In this document: positions 6,715 to 16,040 of the stretch, piece by piece
Position numbering within the stretch: the first letter of the stretch is position 1
Layout: each line of letters opens with the position of its first letter
DNA from: Acidobacteriota bacterium
GTDB lineage: Bacteria > Acidobacteriota > Vicinamibacteria > Vicinamibacterales > CAVVIG01
Length of the DNA stretch: 35,974 bases
Assembly (NCBI GenBank): GCA_023265175.1
Contig: JAHFUI010000026.1
Location: 1-35,974, forward strand
Direction: 5' to 3'
Made by a program: the position numbers and the translations under genes
Notes under the pieces: model-generated
The model's database searches: none
What the model was told of the DNA's origin: nothing
Seen by the model: only the letters and a program-made list of their open reading frames with translations

Positions 6715-7881
6715 ATGAAACGCATCGCCATCCTCGGATCGACCGGCTCCATCGGCCAGAGCGCGCTGGCGGTGGTGGACGCGCATCCGGATCGGCTCCA
6801 GGTGGTCGCCCTTGCCGCCGGCGAGAACGCCGAGCTGTTGGGCGCGCAGATCGCGCGCTATCGCCCACGCGTCGCCGCCATGGCCTCCGGTGAGGCAATC
6901 GATCGGTTGAAGCAGAACGGCGCGGCCACCTCAGGCGAGCTCGGCGTGGGTCGCGACGGTCTCGTCGCGATCGCGTCGCACGCAGACGTCGATCTCGTGC
7001 TGTGCGCCTCGTCAGGCACCGACGGACTCGAAGCCGTCCTGGCGGCCATCGAGCACCACAAAACAGTCGCCATCGCCAACAAAGAAGTCCTCGTGATGGC
7101 CGGCGGCATCGTCACCGAGGCGGCGCGCCGAAACGGCGTCACGATTTTGCCGGTCGACAGCGAGCACAATGCCATTCACCAGTGCCTCCACGGCCGGAAC
7201 GTGTCGGAGCTCAAGCGGGTGATCCTGACGGCGTCGGGCGGTCCCTTTCGCGGCCGCTCGTCCTCTGAGCTCGCAGCGGTCACCGCCCAGGACGCGCTGA
7301 AGCATCCGACCTGGCGGATGGGCCGCAAGATCACCATTGATTCGGCGACGCTGATGAACAAGGGCCTCGAAGTCATCGAGGCACATTGGCTGTTCGGCGT
7401 CCGCGCCGATCACATCGACGTGGTGATCCACCCGCAGTCCATCGTCCACTCGATGATCGAGCTCACTGACGGATCGATCATCGCGCAGCTTGGTGCGACC
7501 GATATGCGACTGCCGATTCAGTATGCGTTCTCGCATCCGGACCGCTGGACGGCGCCGTTGCCATCGCTCGATCTGACCCGCGCCGGCCGGCTCGACTTCG
7601 ACGCGCCCGACACGTACGCGTTTCCATGCCTGCGCCTCGCCTATCGTGCGCTCGAGGCCGCCCGCAGCCTGCCGGTCGTGCTCAACGCGGCCAACGAAGT
7701 GGCCGTCGCCAGATTTCTCGACGGGCGCATCGGGTTCACAGCGATCGCGGAGGTCATCGAACGCACGATGGACGCCCATCGAACCGCTGAGGTTCCCACC
7801 CTCGCCGGCGTGCGAGCGGTCGACCGATGGGCCCGCGAGTATTCTCAGGAGATTGCACGCGGGGTAGAATTGAAGGTCTGA
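6715..7881 (+). CDS. dxr: 1-deoxy-D-xylulose 5-phosphate reductoisomerase
   Basis: 388 residues. Dxr (IspC) rearranges and reduces DXP to 2-C-methyl-D-erythritol 4-phosphate with NADPH, the first committed step of the MEP isoprenoid route. The N-terminus has the NADPH loop ILGSTGSIGQSAL; the active site shows VAIANKEVLVMAGG, PVDSEHNAIHQCL with the metal-binding Asp and Glu, TASGGPFR, HPTWRMGRKITIDSATLMNKGLEVIEA (substrate and flexible loop), and IHPQSIVHSMIE. A GTG directly before the ATG could also start translation; the ATG was taken because GCAGG precedes it at a suitable distance. It lies 10 bp after cdsA and 10 bp before rseP, in one transcription unit. Confidence 0.97.
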   Translation: MKRIAILGSTGSIGQSALAVVDAHPDRLQVVALAAGENAELLGAQIARYRPRVAAMASGEAIDRLKQNGAATSGELGVGRDGLVAIASHADVDLVLCASSGTDGLEAVLAAIEHHKTVAIANKEVLVMAGGIVTEAARRNGVTILPVDSEHNAIHQCLHGRNVSELKRVILTASGGPFRGRSSSELAAVTAQDALKHPTWRMGRKITIDSATLMNKGLEVIEAHWLFGVRADHIDVVIHPQSIVHSMIELTDGSIIAQLGATDMRLPIQYAFSHPDRWTAPLPSLDLTRAGRLDFDAPDTYAFPCLRLAYRALEAARSLPVVLNAANEVAVARFLDGRIGFTAIAEVIERTMDAHRTAEVPTLAGVRAVDRWAREYSQEIARGVELKV

Positions 7882-7891
7882 GGATTCAGGT

Positions 7892-9220
7892 TTGACAACA
7901 CTGTTGGCATTCGGGTTCGTGCTGGGCGTGCTCGTGTTCGTACACGAGCTCGGCCATTTCCTCGCGGCGAAACGCGTCGGCATCCGCGTGCTGAAATTTC
8001 AGCTCGGGTTCAATCCGACCATCCTGAGCTTCCACCGAGGCGATACAGAGTACAGCATCGGTGCGCTGCCCCTCGGCGGCTACGTGAAAATGGCCGGCGA
8101 GAGCCCCGAAGACGTGCGCACCGGTCGCGACGATGAGTTCCTGTCGAAGACGAAGTGGCAGCGCTTCCAGGTGCTGGTCATGGGCCCGGCCATGAATCTG
8201 CTCCTGGCATTCGTCCTCACGGCGGTCGTGCTGTATCGAGGGGCCGAGGTCCCGGTCTTCGAGGACCAGCCGCCGGTCGTCGGCGTCGTCGCCGCGGGCT
8301 CGCCCGCCGAGCGGGACGGGATCCGGCCGGGCGATCGGATTCTTGCCGTCAACAATCGCTCCGTCCAGACGTGGGAAGCGTTCTTCATCGCCATCGCTTC
8401 GAAGCCCGATCGCGAGGTGTCGATCGACATCGTGCGCGATGGCCGGGCGATGACGTTCAGGGTCACGCCGGCAACGGCGTCGGCCGGACAAAGCCGGTTC
8501 GAATACGGCGACGTTGGCGTGCTCCCGAACGTCCACCCGCATCTCGTCGCGATCAGCCCTGACGAACCTGGCGCACGCGCCGGCCTCAGGGTTGGAGACG
8601 TGATTGTGGCCGTCGATGGGAAGACGATTACGTTCCACCCCGATTTCAGGGCGCTCATTGCCAAGAATCCGAATAAGACCATGAGCTTGTCGATCCTCCG
8701 CGACGGGGCGCAGCAAACCATCGCGGTCACGCCGCGCCAGAATGGCGCCGTGGGCTACCTCGGTGTCACGCCAGTCGACGAAACCAAGAGCATCAACCCG
8801 ACGGCGGTCCAAGCCATCGGCATGAGCCTCCGAAAGAACGTTCAGACCGCCGGCCTGATCTTTCAAACGGTTTGGGGCCTGATCACGCGGGAGACGTCGC
8901 CAAAACAGCTGATGGGACCGCTCGCCATTGCCCAGCTATCCGGCGAATCGGCGCAGCTCGGATTGGTTGCGCTCTTGAGCCTCATGTCGATGATCAGCCT
9001 GAACCTTGGGCTTCTCAATCTCATGCCGATCCCGATTCTCGACGGCGGCCACATCTTCATCATGGCTCTCGAAGGCATCGCGCGCCGGGATTTCAGCGTG
9101 CGCGTGAAAGAAAAAATGCTGCTGGCCGGCTTCGTTGTCCTCATGATGCTGATGGTGACAGTCATCTACAACGATCTGACCCGAATCACCTGGATCGAGC
9201 GTCTGATGCCGTGGCGTTGA
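7892..9220 (+). CDS. rseP: RseP-type site-2 zinc metalloprotease
   Basis: 442 residues from a TTG. RseP is an inner-membrane protease that cuts transmembrane segments of anti-sigma factors and leftover signal peptides. The zinc motif HELGH (H18, E19, H22) lies in the first membrane helix, followed by FQLGFNPTILSFHRGDTEYSIGALPLGGYVKMAGE. Two PDZ domains follow (about residues 125-190 and 205-275, with GSPAERDGIRPGDRI and EPGARAGLRVGDVI). The C-terminal part has NLMPIPILDGGHIF, supplying the third zinc ligand. The TTG is preceded by CAGG at short distance and no ATG or GTG lies nearby. The neighbours dxr, cdsA and uppS are the usual partners of rseP in many bacteria. Confidence 0.95.
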   Translation: MTTLLAFGFVLGVLVFVHELGHFLAAKRVGIRVLKFQLGFNPTILSFHRGDTEYSIGALPLGGYVKMAGESPEDVRTGRDDEFLSKTKWQRFQVLVMGPAMNLLLAFVLTAVVLYRGAEVPVFEDQPPVVGVVAAGSPAERDGIRPGDRILAVNNRSVQTWEAFFIAIASKPDREVSIDIVRDGRAMTFRVTPATASAGQSRFEYGDVGVLPNVHPHLVAISPDEPGARAGLRVGDVIVAVDGKTITFHPDFRALIAKNPNKTMSLSILRDGAQQTIAVTPRQNGAVGYLGVTPVDETKSINPTAVQAIGMSLRKNVQTAGLIFQTVWGLITRETSPKQLMGPLAIAQLSGESAQLGLVALLSLMSMISLNLGLLNLMPIPILDGGHIFIMALEGIARRDFSVRVKEKMLLAGFVVLMMLMVTVIYNDLTRITWIERLMPWR

Positions 9221-9249
9221 AGTTGCAAACCGCTTTTAACTTTTGCCTT

Positions 9250-10536
<1,287 letters not shown>

Positions 10537-10539
10537 ATT

Positions 10540-10632
10540 CACCACAAGGGACACGAAGGACGCAAAGGGGAATACGTTATCAGAACGCTCTCCCTGTTTG
10601 AACCTTGGTGTCCTTTGCGTCCTTTGTGGTTG
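10540..10632. repeat. Inverted 9-mer array (CACGAAGGA) between hemB and hemL
   Basis: First arm (10540-10570): CACAAGGGA, CACGAAGGA, CGCAAAGG. Second arm (10603-10632): CCTTGGTGTCCTTTGCGTCC followed by TTTGTGGT, the reverse complement in a similar period. The arms are separated by about 32 bases. This is the clearest example of the 9-mer family and would form a long imperfect stem in RNA. Confidence 0.8.
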
Positions 10633-10647
10633 ATCAGCGTTGGAAGA

Positions 10648-11643
10648 TCATCCGATTGCGCGCGCAGCCTCACGCGCGTAGTACGTGATGATGATGTCGG
10701 CGCCGGCGCGGCGAATGGCCGTCAGCGACTCGAGCATCGCCCGGCGCTCGTCGAGCCAGCCGTTGCGCACGGCCGCCTTCAGCATCGAATACTCGCCGCT
10801 TACATGGTAGGCGGCGGTGGGGTAGCCGAACGTATCCTTCACGCGCGCGATCACGTCGAGGTACGGCAGCGCCGGCTTGACCATGACGATGTCGGCGCCT
10901 TCCTCGATGTCCTGTTCCACTTCGCGCAGCGCCTCGCGGACGTTGGCCGGATCCATCTGGTGCGTCTTGCGATCGCCGAACTGCGGCGTCGATCCGGCCG
11001 CATCGCGAAACGGTCCGTAAAAAGCGGAGCAGTACTTCGCCGCGTACGACATGATCGCCGTCTGATTGAACCCGCGCTCGTCGAGCGCCTGGCGAATGGC
11101 CCCAACCCGGCCGTCCATCATGTCGGAGGGCGCCACGATGTCGGCGCCGGCGGCTGCGTGCGACACGGCGGCCCGCACCAGTTGATCGACGCTCGGGTCG
11201 TTCGCGATCTCATCGCCGATCACGATGCCACAATGACCGTGATCGGTGTACTCGCACAGACAGACGTCGGTCATCACGAGCACATCCGGCAGCGTCCGCT
11301 TGATGGCACGGATCGCCGACTGGACCGGTGCTTCGGGATCGTAAGCCAGCGAGCCGATGTCGTCCTTGCGATCGGGAATGCCGAACAGCAGGACGCTGCC
11401 GATGCCTTCGCCCTTCGCGCGCTCGACCTCGAGCACCGCTTCATCGACCGACAGGTTGTGGACGCCGGGCATCGACGTCACTTCGCGGCGGACGCCCTCG
11501 CCCTCGCACACGAACAGCGGCAGCACGAACATGTCGGGCGACAGCCGCGTTTCCTGGACGAGCGCGCGCATGGCCGCGGACGTGCGGAGCCGGCGCAGCC
11601 GTTTGGTCAGTTTTAGCGTCGTGTGCGTGTGAATCTGCGTCAT
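10648..11643 (-). CDS. hemB: Delta-aminolevulinic acid dehydratase (porphobilinogen synthase)
   Basis: 331 residues. HemB condenses two 5-aminolevulinate molecules into porphobilinogen. The active-site lysines are Lys203 (SYAAKYCSAFYGPFR) and Lys256 (IVMVKPALPYLD). A cysteine triad C128, C130, C138 in TDVCLCEYTDHGHCG marks the zinc-dependent subclass. MFVLPLFVCEG and DRKTHQMDPANVREALREV are further family hallmarks. Its ATG overlaps the stop of the cobA-hemD fusion as ATGA (11640-11643), so the genes are coupled. Confidence 0.97.
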   Translation of the reverse strand: MTQIHTHTTLKLTKRLRRLRTSAAMRALVQETRLSPDMFVLPLFVCEGEGVRREVTSMPGVHNLSVDEAVLEVERAKGEGIGSVLLFGIPDRKDDIGSLAYDPEAPVQSAIRAIKRTLPDVLVMTDVCLCEYTDHGHCGIVIGDEIANDPSVDQLVRAAVSHAAAGADIVAPSDMMDGRVGAIRQALDERGFNQTAIMSYAAKYCSAFYGPFRDAAGSTPQFGDRKTHQMDPANVREALREVEQDIEEGADIVMVKPALPYLDVIARVKDTFGYPTAAYHVSGEYSMLKAAVRNGWLDERRAMLESLTAIRRAGADIIITYYAREAARAIG

Positions 11644-13187
11644 GGTGTGTCGTCCATTCTACTCGCTTCAAAATAATTCACGATCGCCTCGACGAGAGCC
11701 GGCGTCGTGTAATGCGCGGGCATGATGGTCGTCCGGATGTTGCACTGCGCGGCCGCCTCAGCGGTCACGGGCCCGATCGAGGCGACGATGGTCGTTCGAA
11801 GCAGATCGGCCGCTTGCTCGGCGCCAAGGACCTGCACGAAGTTTCGCACCGCGGAGGGACTGGTAAACGTCACGACGTCAACCCGGCGTTCGAGCAACAT
11901 GCGGTAGACGTCGGGTTCGCCCTCGCCTTCCGGTTCGGCGACGATGGTCCGGTACGCGATAACCTCCGTGACCTCGGCACCGTGTCTGCGGAGCTCGTCG
12001 GCGACGATCTCACGACCGATGTCGGCTCGTGGCAGCAGGATTCGAAGACCGCGCACATCGCCGGTTCCCGAGATCGCATGCACGAGCGACTCGGCACGAA
12101 ATTCCGCGGGGGTCAGATCGACCTTCAGGCCGGCGCGCACCAGCCGCTCGGCCGTCGCCGGGCCGACAGCGCACAGCTTCACGCCTTTCAGCTCTCGGAG
12201 ATCGAGCGGACCGGCCAGCAGCCGCTCGATGAAGGCGTCGACCGCGTTGGCGCTGGAAAACACGATGAAATCGAAGCTCGCAACGTCTCGACAGGCGGCA
12301 TCCAGCGGACCGTAATCATCGGGAGGCGCGATCCGGATCATCGGCGCGTCGATGGCCTCCGCGCCCATCGACTCGATCTGCTCGATGAGCTCCGCCGCCT
12401 GATTGCGCGGACGGGTCACGACGATGCGCTTGCCGAAGAGTGGCCGGGAATCGAACCATCGCAGGTGCTCGCGGAGCGCCGCGACACGGCCGACGATGAG
12501 AACCGCCGGGCGCTGCTCGGTCGACTGCTTCGTCATCCTCGAAATCGCCTCGAGCGTGTCGACGACGGTCTCCTGCATCGGCAGCGTGCCGCTGTACACG
12601 AGCGCGGCGGAATCCTCCGGGGAACGGCCGTGAGAGAGCAGCGCGTGCACGATTTGCGGCAGCCGCCGCGGACCCGCGTAGCACACGATCGTGCCGTCCA
12701 GACACGCCAGGCTCGCCCAATCGACCGTCGCGCGCGTTTTCCCATCGTCTTCGTGGCCGCGGACGAACGTCAGCGTGTCCCCGCCGCCCGGGTACGTAAT
12801 GGGAATGCCGGCGTAGCTCGGGACGCCGATGCCGGCGGGAATCCCGGGCACGACTTCGAACCGGAGGCCTTGCTCGTGGAGGAACAACGCCTCCGTGCCG
12901 CCGCTGTCGAAGACAAACGGATCGCCCCACTTGAGGCGCGCCACGGTCTTTCCTTCGCGCGCCTTCTCCGCGAGCAGGTAGCAGATGGCCTCCTGGTCGA
13001 GCGGCTGGGGCGCGGCGAGGCCGACGTCGATCTTCTCCGCGTCAGGTCTGGCGTGACGCAGCAGGCGAGCGGAGATGAGATGGTCGTACAGCACGACGTC
13101 CGCGGATGCGAGATAGCGCAGGCCGCGCACGGTGATGAGTCCCGGATCGCCCGGACCGGCGCCAATCAGATAGACGATGCTTGGCAT
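11640..13187 (-). CDS. cobA-hemD: Fused uroporphyrinogen-III C-methyltransferase / uroporphyrinogen-III synthase
   Basis: 515 residues with two domains. Residues 1 to about 245 are a SAM-dependent uroporphyrinogen-III methyltransferase (CobA/SUMT): VYLIGAGPGDPGLITVRG, DVVLYDHLIS, ARLKWGDPFVFDSGGTEA, VVPGIPAGIGVPSYAGIPIT. Residues from about 250 (GKRIVVTRPRNQAAELIE) to the end are uroporphyrinogen-III synthase (HemD), with FIVFSSANAVDAF, LCAVGPATAERL, ILLPRADIGREIVADEL, VTFTSPSAVRNF and ASIGPVTAEAAAQ. HemD closes hydroxymethylbilane into uroporphyrinogen III; the methyltransferase diverts it to precorrin-2 for siroheme or cobalamin. Such fusions are common in heme clusters. The start is the ATG at the edge of a repeat array, without a visible ribosome site. 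Confidence 0.95.
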   Translation of the reverse strand: MPSIVYLIGAGPGDPGLITVRGLRYLASADVVLYDHLISARLLRHARPDAEKIDVGLAAPQPLDQEAICYLLAEKAREGKTVARLKWGDPFVFDSGGTEALFLHEQGLRFEVVPGIPAGIGVPSYAGIPITYPGGGDTLTFVRGHEDDGKTRATVDWASLACLDGTIVCYAGPRRLPQIVHALLSHGRSPEDSAALVYSGTLPMQETVVDTLEAISRMTKQSTEQRPAVLIVGRVAALREHLRWFDSRPLFGKRIVVTRPRNQAAELIEQIESMGAEAIDAPMIRIAPPDDYGPLDAACRDVASFDFIVFSSANAVDAFIERLLAGPLDLRELKGVKLCAVGPATAERLVRAGLKVDLTPAEFRAESLVHAISGTGDVRGLRILLPRADIGREIVADELRRHGAEVTEVIAYRTIVAEPEGEGEPDVYRMLLERRVDVVTFTSPSAVRNFVQVLGAEQAADLLRTTIVASIGPVTAEAAAQCNIRTTIMPAHYTTPALVEAIVNYFEASRMDDTP

Positions 13188-13188
13188 C

Positions 13189-13308
13189 GTAGTCGTCAGT
13201 CGTCAGTCGTCAGTCGCCAGTCGTCAGTCGTCAGTCATGTTGGCAGAGCGTCGACTGTGGACTGTCGATTGTGCACTGACGACTGTCGACTGTCGACTGG
13301 CGACTGTT
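13189..13308. repeat. Inverted heptamer array, unit CAGTCGT
   Basis: Arm one (13189-13239) has seven head-to-tail CAGTCGT-type units. Arm two (13250-13308) carries degenerate complementary units such as GACTGTC. It lies between the cobA-hemD fusion and hemC and continues into hemC, where it encodes the last 25 or so residues. Confidence 0.8.
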
Positions 13309-14381
13309 TGATTCCGAGCATCAGCGAGGATCTCGTCGGCGCCGTCGGCCAGCAGTTGGGCCGCCACTTGAGCGCCGATCCTGGCCGCCTCGCGTCGAGA
13401 TCCGTGCGCGAGGCCGCGCACCGCCCGGCTGCCGTCGAGCGACACCACCACGGCGACGAGCTCGATGCCGTCGCGGTCAACCGGTGTCGCCAACGCGCCG
13501 ATCGGAGTCTGACAGCCGCCGCCCAGCGCCGCGACGAGGGCGCGCTCCGCGGTCAGCGCGGCGGCCGCGGCCGGATCGTCGATCCGAGCGACGGCCCGCC
13601 TCACCGCGTCGTCATCATCCCGCATTTCGATGGCGACAATGCCTTGTCCAGGAGCCGGAACGCAAGCCGTGGGCGGGAGGGCCAGCGAGATGCGGGAGGC
13701 GAATCCCAGCCGCCGCAGGCCGGCGGCGGCGAGCACGATCGCGTCGTATTCGCCGCTGTCAACCTTCCGCAGACGCGTGTCGAGATTGCCTCGAATACCC
13801 GCAAAGTTCGCGCCTGGCATGAGTCGGGTCAGTTGCGACACGCGGCGCACGCTGCCCGTGCCGATGCGCGGCGACTGACCGAGGTCGGCGAGGAGCTCTT
13901 CGAGCGTCATCACGGCACCCGTCGTCCGGCTCAAGCCGGACACTACCGGATTGGTGTCCAAGCCCGACACGACCGGATCGGTGCTCACGCCCGGCGCGGA
14001 ACTCCATTCTTCGGCAGCGTCCGGCTTGAGCCGGACGTGAGATGCCGGCAACACCACGGCGTCCAGAGGATCCTCGCGCGGCAAGACGCCCGCGATCGCC
14101 AGCCCCTCAGGAAGGATCGCCGGCATGTCCTTGCTGCTGTGCACGGCGAGATCGATGTCACGCCGAAGGAGCGCGTCTTCGATTTCTTTCACGAAGAGCC
14201 GTTTGCCCCCGACCTCCGAGAGCGGCGCATCCTGCAATCGATCCCCGGACGTTTTGATCACGACGATGCGGCAGGGTGGACCACCCGATTCGACAAGCCG
14301 ATCGGCCACGGCGTGCGCCTGCCACAACGCCAGTTGGCTGCCGCGAGTGCCGAGCCGAAGCTCCTGGCGAGAGTGCGTCAT
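13224..14381 (-). CDS. hemC: Porphobilinogen deaminase (hydroxymethylbilane synthase)
   Basis: HemC polymerises four porphobilinogens into hydroxymethylbilane on a dipyrromethane cofactor. Motifs: LRLGTRGSQLALWQA near the start, HSSKDMPAILPEGL, IGTGSVRRVSQLTRLMPGANFAGIRGNLDTRL, and Cys290 in GGGCQTPIGAL, the cofactor attachment residue. At 385 residues it is longer than the usual ~310. Two causes are visible: residues about 115-153 are encoded by a REP-type inverted pair (13924-14036) set between DAVVLPAS and MTLEELLADLG, and the last ~28 residues are encoded by the CAGTCGT array. All catalytic motifs are kept, so the enzyme is probably functional. Confidence 0.95.
   Translation of the reverse strand: MTHSRQELRLGTRGSQLALWQAHAVADRLVESGGPPCRIVVIKTSGDRLQDAPLSEVGGKRLFVKEIEDALLRRDIDLAVHSSKDMPAILPEGLAIAGVLPREDPLDAVVLPASHVRLKPDAAEEWSSAPGVSTDPVVSGLDTNPVVSGLSRTTGAVMTLEELLADLGQSPRIGTGSVRRVSQLTRLMPGANFAGIRGNLDTRLRKVDSGEYDAIVLAAAGLRRLGFASRISLALPPTACVPAPGQGIVAIEMRDDDDAVRRAVARIDDPAAAAALTAERALVAALGGGCQTPIGALATPVDRDGIELVAVVVSLDGSRAVRGLAHGSRREAARIGAQVAAQLLADGADEILADARNQTVASRQSTVVSAQSTVHSRRSANMTDD
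13924..14036. repeat. REP inverted pair (REPIN-like) inside hemC
   Basis: Left element GTCCGGCT-CA-AGCCGGAC then ACTACC (13924-13947). Right element GTCCGGCT-TG-AGCCGGAC (14019-14036) preceded by GGCAGC, a decayed form of GGTAGT. They face each other over about 70 bp, which hold a further decayed copy (GGTGTCC..CGACACGACC). Together they add about 38 in-frame codons to hemC. Confidence 0.75.
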
Positions 14382-14555
14382 GTGCTGCGTGCTAGGTGCT
14401 GGTGCCAGTGCTGCGTGCTAGGTGCCAGGTGCCAGGTGTGCTGGGTGCGCGCGTGCTCGGTGGGTGCGCGCGTGCTCTGGCGCTCTCGTGCGCATCCTTT
14501 GTGCTGGACGCGCGTGGCACGCCGCCTTCAGCACCGAGCACCTGGCACGAAGCAT
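14382..14555. repeat. Inverted heptamer-type array, unit GGTGCTA/GGTGCCA
   Basis: From 14382 runs a series of GTGCTGC, GTGCTAG, GTGCCAG units, with a separate direct repeat of GGTGCGCGCGTGCTC (about 14445 and 14463), ending with the complementary AGCACCGAGCACCTGGCAC near 14530-14548. It fills the 182 bp between hemC and hemA. I see no promoter or gene in it. Confidence 0.7.
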
Positions 14556-14563
14556 CGCAATCA

Positions 14564-15922
14564 TTAGCGGGACCCGCGCGGCTTGGACCGGGTGAAGGGT
14601 TCGACCCGGCCGTCGATGCGCTCGGGGACCGACCGGCTCTCTATCCGCTCGTCGGCGGATTCGCCGAGGCCGAACAGGCGCGTCAGCGCTTCCGCGTACG
14701 CGCCGACTGTCTCGGCGTCGCCGAGCGACTTAAGCCGTTCGGTCGGCGTCAGCAGCAGCTTCTCGATGATGAGATGGGTGATCTCGTCGACGACCGCGCG
14801 CGCTTGCGGCAGCGCCGCGAGTTTGTAATCGAGGCGGTCGAGCTCCGCGCGGCGGAGGTCTTCGCAGTGCTGCCGGAGCGCCACGACGGTCGGGATGGCG
14901 CCTCGCGAACGGAGCCACACGCCAAACTTGTCGATCTCCTCGGCGACGATGGCTTCGGCGCGGGCGACCTCGCTGGCGCGCCGCGCGAGGTTCTCGCGGA
15001 CGGTCGCTTGCAAATCGTCGATGTTGTGCAGAAACACCTGTTCGATTTCGCTGGCGGCCGCCTCGACGTCGCGCGGCACCGCGATGTCGATGATGAACAA
15101 CGGCCGGTTGCGCCGCGGTCGCATGATCGCTTCGACGCGCGCTTTCGTGAGAATCGGCGCCGACGCACCGGTGGCGGTGATCGCGATGTCGCTCGCGCCG
15201 AGCACGCCGTCCAGATCCTCCCACGGGGCAGCGGCGGCGCCTCCAATCTGTTCGGCCGTCCGCGCCGCGTGCGCCATCGTGCGGCTGACGATCGTCACGT
15301 GCTGGACGCCTTGCGATTTCATGTGCCGCGCGGTCAGCTCGCCCATCTCGCCCGCGCCGACGACGACGACGCTTCGGCCGCTGAGATCGCCGAAAATCTT
15401 TCTCGCGAGCGCGACCGCCGCGTAGCTGATGGACACGGCGCCCGATCCCAGGGCGGTCTCGGTCCGCACGCGCTTGCCGACGACGAAGGAGGCGTGAAAC
15501 AGCCGGTTGAGCACCGGGCCCGCCGTCTGCGCCGCGACGGCCATCGTGAGCGCGTCCTTGACCTGTCCGAACACCTGCGGCTCGCCGACCACGAGCGAAT
15601 CGAGGCCGGCGGCGACGCAGTACAGGTGCCGCGCGGCCGCGAGGTCGGCGGCGTCATAGACGTGCGGCGCGACGACCGATCGGTCGACGGCGTTGAACTC
15701 GCTGAGGAAGTTCAGCAGATCGGTCCGCGTCGCGAGGACGTCGTCGCACGCGACGTACACTTCCGCGCGGTTGCAGGTCGACAACACAACGGCCTCGCGC
15801 GTCGACCCTCGGGTGGCCAGCGTCCGCAGCGCGTGGTCGACGCCGCGCACCTGGAAATCGAGTCGCTCGCGCAACTCGACCGTCGCGGTTTTGTGGCTGA
15901 TTCCGACGAGTAATAGGTGCAT
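14564..15922 (-). CDS. hemA: Glutamyl-tRNA reductase
   Basis: 452 residues. HemA reduces glutamyl-tRNA(Glu) to glutamate-1-semialdehyde with NADPH, the entry and usual control point of C5 heme synthesis. MHLLLVGISHKTATVELRERL opens the catalytic domain; VVLSTCNRAEVY carries the nucleophile Cys50; GEPQVFGQVKDAL and RTETALGSGAVSISYAAV are substrate-site motifs; SVVVVGAGEMGELTARHM is the NADPH-binding Rossmann loop; a long helical dimerisation domain (FLHNIDDLQATVRENL onward) follows. The tail after LTRLFGLGE is about 30 residues longer than usual and basic. It lies 118 bp after the HemX-like gene, with a repeat array in the gap. Confidence 0.97.
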   Translation of the reverse strand: MHLLLVGISHKTATVELRERLDFQVRGVDHALRTLATRGSTREAVVLSTCNRAEVYVACDDVLATRTDLLNFLSEFNAVDRSVVAPHVYDAADLAAARHLYCVAAGLDSLVVGEPQVFGQVKDALTMAVAAQTAGPVLNRLFHASFVVGKRVRTETALGSGAVSISYAAVALARKIFGDLSGRSVVVVGAGEMGELTARHMKSQGVQHVTIVSRTMAHAARTAEQIGGAAAAPWEDLDGVLGASDIAITATGASAPILTKARVEAIMRPRRNRPLFIIDIAVPRDVEAAASEIEQVFLHNIDDLQATVRENLARRASEVARAEAIVAEEIDKFGVWLRSRGAIPTVVALRQHCEDLRRAELDRLDYKLAALPQARAVVDEITHLIIEKLLLTPTERLKSLGDAETVGAYAEALTRLFGLGESADERIESRSVPERIDGRVEPFTRSKPRGSR

Positions 15923-15941
15923 TGCGGAAACTGATATCTAC

Positions 15942-16034
15942 GGATGTGAGGATCTTAGGATGTAAGGAAGTGATCGACTCACGCGTTCACATCCTCACAT
16001 CCTCACATCCTCACATCCTCACATCCTCACATCT
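15942..16034. repeat. Inverted octamer array, unit CACATCCT
   Basis: Arm two (from 15987) has six CACATCCT units in strict period 8. Arm one (15942-15968) is the decayed complement: GGATGTGA, GGATCTTA, GGATGTAA. It separates the HemX-like gene from hemA. The strict repetition without unique spacers rules out a CRISPR array. Confidence 0.8.
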
Positions 16035-16040
16035 CGTGAC

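Noticed and set aside
10537-10554. Upstream start for hemL (six more residues)
   Set aside because: Those codons are repeat DNA (CACAAGGGA array) and have no ribosome site; MRTTKSSRLFSRAQ fits the family start.
13189-13308. Possible CRISPR or replication-origin iterons (CAGTCGT repeats)
   Set aside because: Heptamers are contiguous and have an inverted arm; no replication gene, AT-rich unwinding region or DnaA-box cluster is near.
11328-14567. Very long plus-strand open frame (over 1000 codons) opposite the heme genes
   Set aside because: It is antisense to hemB, cobA-hemD and hemC, all with intact catalytic motifs. Its translation is Arg/His/Asp-rich without family motifs, as expected from high-GC third positions.
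15987-16034. Possible CRISPR array (six CACATCCT repeats)
   Set aside because: Units are eight bases in direct contact with no spacers, and a degenerate complementary arm is present. No cas genes are in the window.
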